A DNA stretch of 64,000 nt from Streptomyces formicae (lineage in GTDB: Bacteria; Actinomycetota; Actinomycetes; Streptomycetales; Streptomycetaceae), in contig NZ_CP022685.1 in the NCBI RefSeq assembly GCF_002556545.1, positions 2,914,001 through 2,978,000 of the forward strand. The letters run 5' to 3'. Under the pieces are notes generated by a model, which was given only the letters and a program-made list of their open reading frames with translations, made no database searches and was not told the DNA's origin. Position 1 is the stretch's first letter. Each line of letters starts with the position of its first letter. The translations under genes were made by a program, and so were the position numbers. Shown here piece by piece: positions 61,501 through 64,000 of the stretch.

Positions 61501-62220
61501 CCGGCCCTTGAGGTCCGGGTGCCCGGTGTCGACGCCCGTGTCCAGGACGGCGACCTTCACGCCCTTCCCGGTGAGCCCGGCCTCCCACGCCTCGGGGGTG
61601 CCGATCTGCTCGTTGCTCCGCGCCATGTCGGCCTCGACGCGTCCGTCGAGCCAGACCTTGTCGATGCCGGACGCCTTGTCGCGCACGGACCGCCAGAGCG
61701 CGCCTGGCCGCTCGGCGCTGACGGCCGCGCCGTCCACGCTGGGCAGCGAGCGCACCTTCTCCGCGCCGGGCGGCAGGACGCGCGCGGCCCGGCTCGCGCC
61801 CTTGTCGTACGTGACGATGAGGGGCAGGGCCTTGGCGCCGGGCCCGGCGAAGCCCTGCCTGATCAGCTCCGTCACGTCGAACAGACGCTCGTCCAGGGTG
61901 CCGGAACGCAGCCGGGGCAGCGCCTCGTCCGGCACGACGGTGATGTGCCCGCCCGATATCCGGCTGCGCACGGCCCCGCTCGCCCCCGCGGGCCGCTCGA
62001 CGGTGACGGACCGCTTGCCGCCGGGAAGGCGGTGGACGGTGACCTTGTCCCCGGTGATCAGGGTGACGGTCTCGGCGGCGCGTGGGGTGCGGGTGGCCTG
62101 GGGCGCGGAACCGTCGGGGCCGGGCTCGGCGGTGGCGCTCTGCCCGGCAGGAAGCAGGGCGAACACGAGACCGGTGGCGGCCGCGAGCCCGGCTCTTCGC
62201 CGGGCGGGGGCTCTGGTCAT
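58549..62220 (-). CDS. large secreted S8 subtilisin-like protease
   Basis: A 1223-aa exported protease. The signal peptide (1-32) ends at SATAEP, followed by a propeptide-like region to about 200. The catalytic triad is Asp227 (VAVLDTGVDTGHPDL), His259 (RNGHGTHV) and Ser433 (MSGTSMATPHVA), with oxyanion Asn358 (AAGNTG). About 750 residues of C-terminal beta domains follow, including a PA-like segment (GKAVVVRRTAGVTPARLGQAAQDAGAAALFV). The start ATG at 62220 has an AGAGAGG SD. It is secreted and probably degrades extracellular proteins during development or feeding. It converges with matB. Confidence 0.92.
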   Translation of the reverse strand: MTRAPARRRAGLAAATGLVFALLPAGQSATAEPGPDGSAPQATRTPRAAETVTLITGDKVTVHRLPGGKRSVTVERPAGASGAVRSRISGGHITVVPDEALPRLRSGTLDERLFDVTELIRQGFAGPGAKALPLIVTYDKGASRAARVLPPGAEKVRSLPSVDGAAVSAERPGALWRSVRDKASGIDKVWLDGRVEADMARSNEQIGTPEAWEAGLTGKGVKVAVLDTGVDTGHPDLKGRVSETKSFIPGEEVADRNGHGTHVTSTVGGSGAASDGGKEKGVAPGATLAVGKVLSDEGFGSESEIIAGMEWAAKDIDAKVVSMSLGSSEASDGTDPMAAAVNSLTKETGALFVIAAGNTGAPSSIGSPGAADSALTIGAVDSGDTAAYFTSQGPRVGDHALKPDLSAPGVDILAARSQLVEGDGFYTEMSGTSMATPHVAGVAALLAEKHPDWTSARLKDALMSTSEQLDASPYEVGAGRVSVPDAVGSKVTASGSVDFGFYGWPYDANKPVTKTLTYANSSDEPVELSLAAQGAADGVVHLADATLTVPAHGTASTSVTGDGAEAAVGNTSGRVVASAGGKEVAHTAFGLVKEEERYTLTVHVKDRDGAATAADLVVQQLVKDTDPFPAAVGDSGTLELRLKPGTYALSSFLDVRGGNGKDSLGLGFLADPQVELDRNREITLDGRKLRQIKADVDRRTETRQLLMEYDRKAGGAELQGAVQVPVKYDSVFAAPTAKVTEGSFEYRTVWRLGKPLVDVKGVGDAVAQPGGTIAEGRHRWTLVDAGDGTPAAYEGKDVRGKAVVVRRTAGVTPARLGQAAQDAGAAALFVTDDQPGRLNAWFGTDDNADRPLQIATVDAADGAGLIAAAGSGRKVESTGTPNTPYVYDLSEGHEGAVPKDLVYRPSKRELAVVDSTFHAVKPAAGGEYRYSLTDTFPIGIGFQEKIDYPTERTEYVSTGAGQKWHESVSTGPGALEERSGLVTYRGGRHTELNWFKPVLHPWLGTGLGWGQTRTGNNLEFNVPGWGDSGPDHTGFGDVWNEDSMTQNSEVFVDGVSADRRKSSAVYVWDADAAERTYKVVTDTTLDPQRWVLGTKGHAEWTFRSKETAADKKTFLPLLNLGFDVDTSLSGEVRGGRTVPVGIFAEYVKGAGGAGVIGGGELSVSYDEGTSWTAVSLDRDGKKAAWEGKLKVPGNATSVSLRASASDDRGGSVSQEVIRAVGVK

Positions 62221-62714
62221 GGGGCTGCCTCTCTTCGTCGGACCCGGGCGGGGGTGGTGCCCGAGTGCTGCGAAGAGTGTCAGGGTCCTTGTGTTACAGG
62301 GGAGTTGACGGGAAGTGGCGGAAAGCCGCCAGGGCACGTTCCCGCCAGGGGGCGTACGCGGAGGTGTCAGATCGGCGAGTATCCGCCTTCTCGCTACGGG
62401 GCTGTCCGGGTCCACTGGAACCGGGGGTCGGGGGATCGGGGGATCGGGGGATCGGGGGCCGTTGGTACCGGGGCGTACCGTCACCGCCGCTGTCACAGTC
62501 GCCGTCACAGTCGCCGTCAGAGAGCCCTCCCGTCAGGGGCGTTCGCCCCGAGCGGGGCGCGGGACGCCCTGCCTGCGACGCCTCGAAGACCACCCGTGCG
62601 GCGGCACCCCGCCCGGCTCAGCCCAGCGCGCGCGCCGCCCGCGCCCACCGCACGATGCGAGACAGGACCGCCGTCCGACGGTCCGTACGGTCTGCGCTCT
62701 CGGGAGGATCTGCC
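62221..62714. other. 494-bp divergent intergenic region with two tandem repeats
   Basis: Lies between the S8 protease and mbl genes and must hold both promoters. It contains an octamer repeat TCGGGGGA (3.9 copies, 62428-62458) and a 12-mer repeat GTCACAGTCGCC (2.3 copies, 62492-62519). No credible gene was found. Confidence 0.6.
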
Positions 62715-63752
62715 ATGACCGTCAGTCTGGAGCAGTTGCGCCGCTGCCATATCGCCGTCGACCTGGGGGCCGCTCGCACACGCGTGTTCGTGAAGGGCGC
62801 GGGTCTCGTCGTCGACGAGCCGAGCGCCGCGGCCGTGAACACACGGACGGGCGCGCTCATCGCCGTCGGCCAGTTCGCGGAGCAGATGACGGGGCGTACG
62901 CCCGGCTACATCCGGGTCGTCAGGCCCGTCTCCGGCGGCACGGTCGTCGACATCGAGATGGCCCAGCGGATGCTCCGTCACCTCCTCGGCGAGAAGCTCC
63001 GCCGCACCCTGCGCCGCAAGCCGAGGCTGCGCGCCGCCGCCTGCACCCCGCACGACGCGGACCCGCTCGCCCAGCGTGCCGCCGTCGAGACGATGGTCGG
63101 ACTCGGGGCGCGCCGGGTCGAGCTGGTGGACACGCTCATCGCGGCGGCGGTCGGCTGCGGGCTGCCCGTGGAGCGGCCGGAGGCGACGATGATCCTGGTC
63201 TGCGGCGCCGCGACGACCCAGGTCGCGGTGCTCTCGCTCGGCTCGATCGTGACGGCCCAGCGCATTCCCGTGGGCGGCGAGGCCATCGACCACGCGATCG
63301 TGCAACACCTGCGCCACCAGCACGAGTTGATGCTGCCTTCGCAGTCCGTACGGCCCCTCCAGCTCGCGCTGAGCGGCAACGGCCTGACCCCGCACGGGCC
63401 GGAGTCCACGGAGATCCACGGCCGGGACGTCGCAACGGGCCTCGCGCGCTCGGTCCAGGTGGACACGGCCGCCGTGCGCGACGCGATCCACACCCCGCTC
63501 ACCGCCGTGCTCGACGGCATCGGCAAGGTGCTGCGCGACTGCCCGCCCGACCTGGTGGCCGACCTCGCCGACCGGGGAATCATGATGGTCGGCGGCAGCG
63601 CACTGCTTCCCGGCCTCGACCAGATGCTGCGGGATGCGACCGGAATGCCCGTACATATCGCGGAAAGGCCGGATGTGTGCGCGGTGCTCGGGCTCGGTGC
63701 GATGCTGGAGGGCAAGATCCAGCCGCTGGTCCTGGACCCGCTGTCCGGCTGA
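62715..63752 (+). CDS. mbl: MreB-like actin homologue
   Basis: A 345-aa actin-fold protein. Phosphate-1 motif is IAVDLGAARTRVFVKG, phosphate-2 is MILVCGAATTQVAVLSLG, and the adenosine motif is MMVGGSALLPGLDQML. In Streptomyces, Mbl works with MreB and the spore-wall synthesising complex rather than in rod growth. It differs from true MreB in many phosphate-loop positions (GAART rather than GTANT). SD GGGAGG precedes the ATG. Position downstream of matB and a large S8 protease matches the usual Streptomyces order. Confidence 0.9.
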   Translation: MTVSLEQLRRCHIAVDLGAARTRVFVKGAGLVVDEPSAAAVNTRTGALIAVGQFAEQMTGRTPGYIRVVRPVSGGTVVDIEMAQRMLRHLLGEKLRRTLRRKPRLRAAACTPHDADPLAQRAAVETMVGLGARRVELVDTLIAAAVGCGLPVERPEATMILVCGAATTQVAVLSLGSIVTAQRIPVGGEAIDHAIVQHLRHQHELMLPSQSVRPLQLALSGNGLTPHGPESTEIHGRDVATGLARSVQVDTAAVRDAIHTPLTAVLDGIGKVLRDCPPDLVADLADRGIMMVGGSALLPGLDQMLRDATGMPVHIAERPDVCAVLGLGAMLEGKIQPLVLDPLSG

Positions 63753-63766
63753 CCGGCACGACGCAC

Positions 63767-64000
63767 GTGCCCGACCCCCACACGGAATACGCAACCGAGA
63801 TGCCCTTGCCCGCAGGAGCGGAAGCACCGCTGCCGTCCGTCCCTCCGCTCCTGGAGGCGGTCCTCACCGTCGGCACCGACCTGGAACTGCACGCCACGCT
63901 CCAGCACATCGTGGACAGCGCGGCCCGGCTGACCGGGGCGGGGTACGGCACGCTCACCGTCGGCACGGCGGGCGCGGGGGGCCCGGCGGAGCTGTACGTG
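63767..64000 (+). CDS. GAF-domain protein, 5' part only (probable sensor kinase)
   Basis: The first 78 codons run off the window. After a short Pro-rich leader, LLEAVLTVGTDLELHATLQHIVDSAARLTGAGYGTLTVG is the start of a GAF domain of the kind found in DevS-like histidine kinases and in PP2C-type phosphatases. The start could be the GTG at 63767 or the ATG at 63800. Neither has a strong SD. It follows mbl by 14 bp and may be in the same transcript. Confidence 0.7.
   Translation, partial: MPDPHTEYATEMPLPAGAEAPLPSVPPLLEAVLTVGTDLELHATLQHIVDSAARLTGAGYGTLTVGTAGAGGPAELYV

Overview
The window is chromosomal DNA from a Streptomyces. Coding sequence is very GC-rich with strong third-position GC and frequent GTG starts. 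It holds the fasR-fabD-fabH-acpP-fabF fatty-acid locus, a malonyl-CoA synthetase (matB) and an mreB-like gene (mbl), all in forms typical of Streptomyces. No rRNA, tRNA, CRISPR array, integrase or transposase was seen. The window is core or near-core chromosome with small accessory modules.

Layout, 0-14 kb: a NarL-type two-component system feeds a secreted-type DUF1023 hydrolase and a membrane acyltransferase. Then come a MerR regulator with an aldo/keto reductase, a GNAT acetyltransferase, a class C beta-lactamase-like hydrolase and a pirin. The FasR-controlled type II fatty-acid operon follows and ends in a very strong hairpin. 14-24 kb: DUF3145 protein, SGNH lipoprotein, galactose mutarotase, a GH3 beta-glucosidase divergent from a TetR regulator, RidA, a hydroxyisobutyrate-dehydrogenase-like enzyme, a LysR regulator fused in frame to an aminoglycoside-phosphotransferase-fold kinase, and a LysE exporter. 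24-36 kb: a TetR regulator with twin operators, a small membrane protein, a secreted pyroglutamyl-peptidase-like protein with Ser at the catalytic Cys position, an EI24 membrane protein, a secreted M14 carboxypeptidase, a beta-lactamase-like protein, Ohr, an NADP oxidoreductase divergent from MarR, a zinc-ribbon membrane protein, and a PucR regulator.

36-48.3 kb is an envelope-glycan locus. It has a DUF3068 membrane protein, then a nine-gene, mostly translationally coupled run: GT4 glycosyltransferase, methyltransferase, AftD-like arabinofuranosyltransferase (1465 aa), condensation-fold acyltransferase, methyltransferase, DMT transporter, Trm112-like protein, FkbM methyltransferase and an unknown protein. 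Its first gene carries a rare TTA codon, suggesting bldA (developmental) control. Together they look like a pathway that builds, acylates, methylates and exports an arabinose-type glycan or glycolipid.

48.3-64 kb: a small secreted protein, LysR with cysteine dioxygenase and a YeiH-type sulfur exporter (sulfur module), an epoxide hydrolase, and a 19-aa micropeptide gene with a structured leader and its own terminator. Next are a two-gene exopolysaccharide module (pseudo-receiver + degenerate GGDEF + processive GT2 in one protein, coupled to an OafA-type acyltransferase), matB, a giant secreted subtilisin, mbl and the start of a GAF-domain protein. Recurrent small-scale structure includes nine copies of a 20-nt intergenic repeat between 7.9 and 33.6 kb and about ten genes whose -10 hexamer sits 6-8 nt before the start codon, implying leaderless mRNAs.
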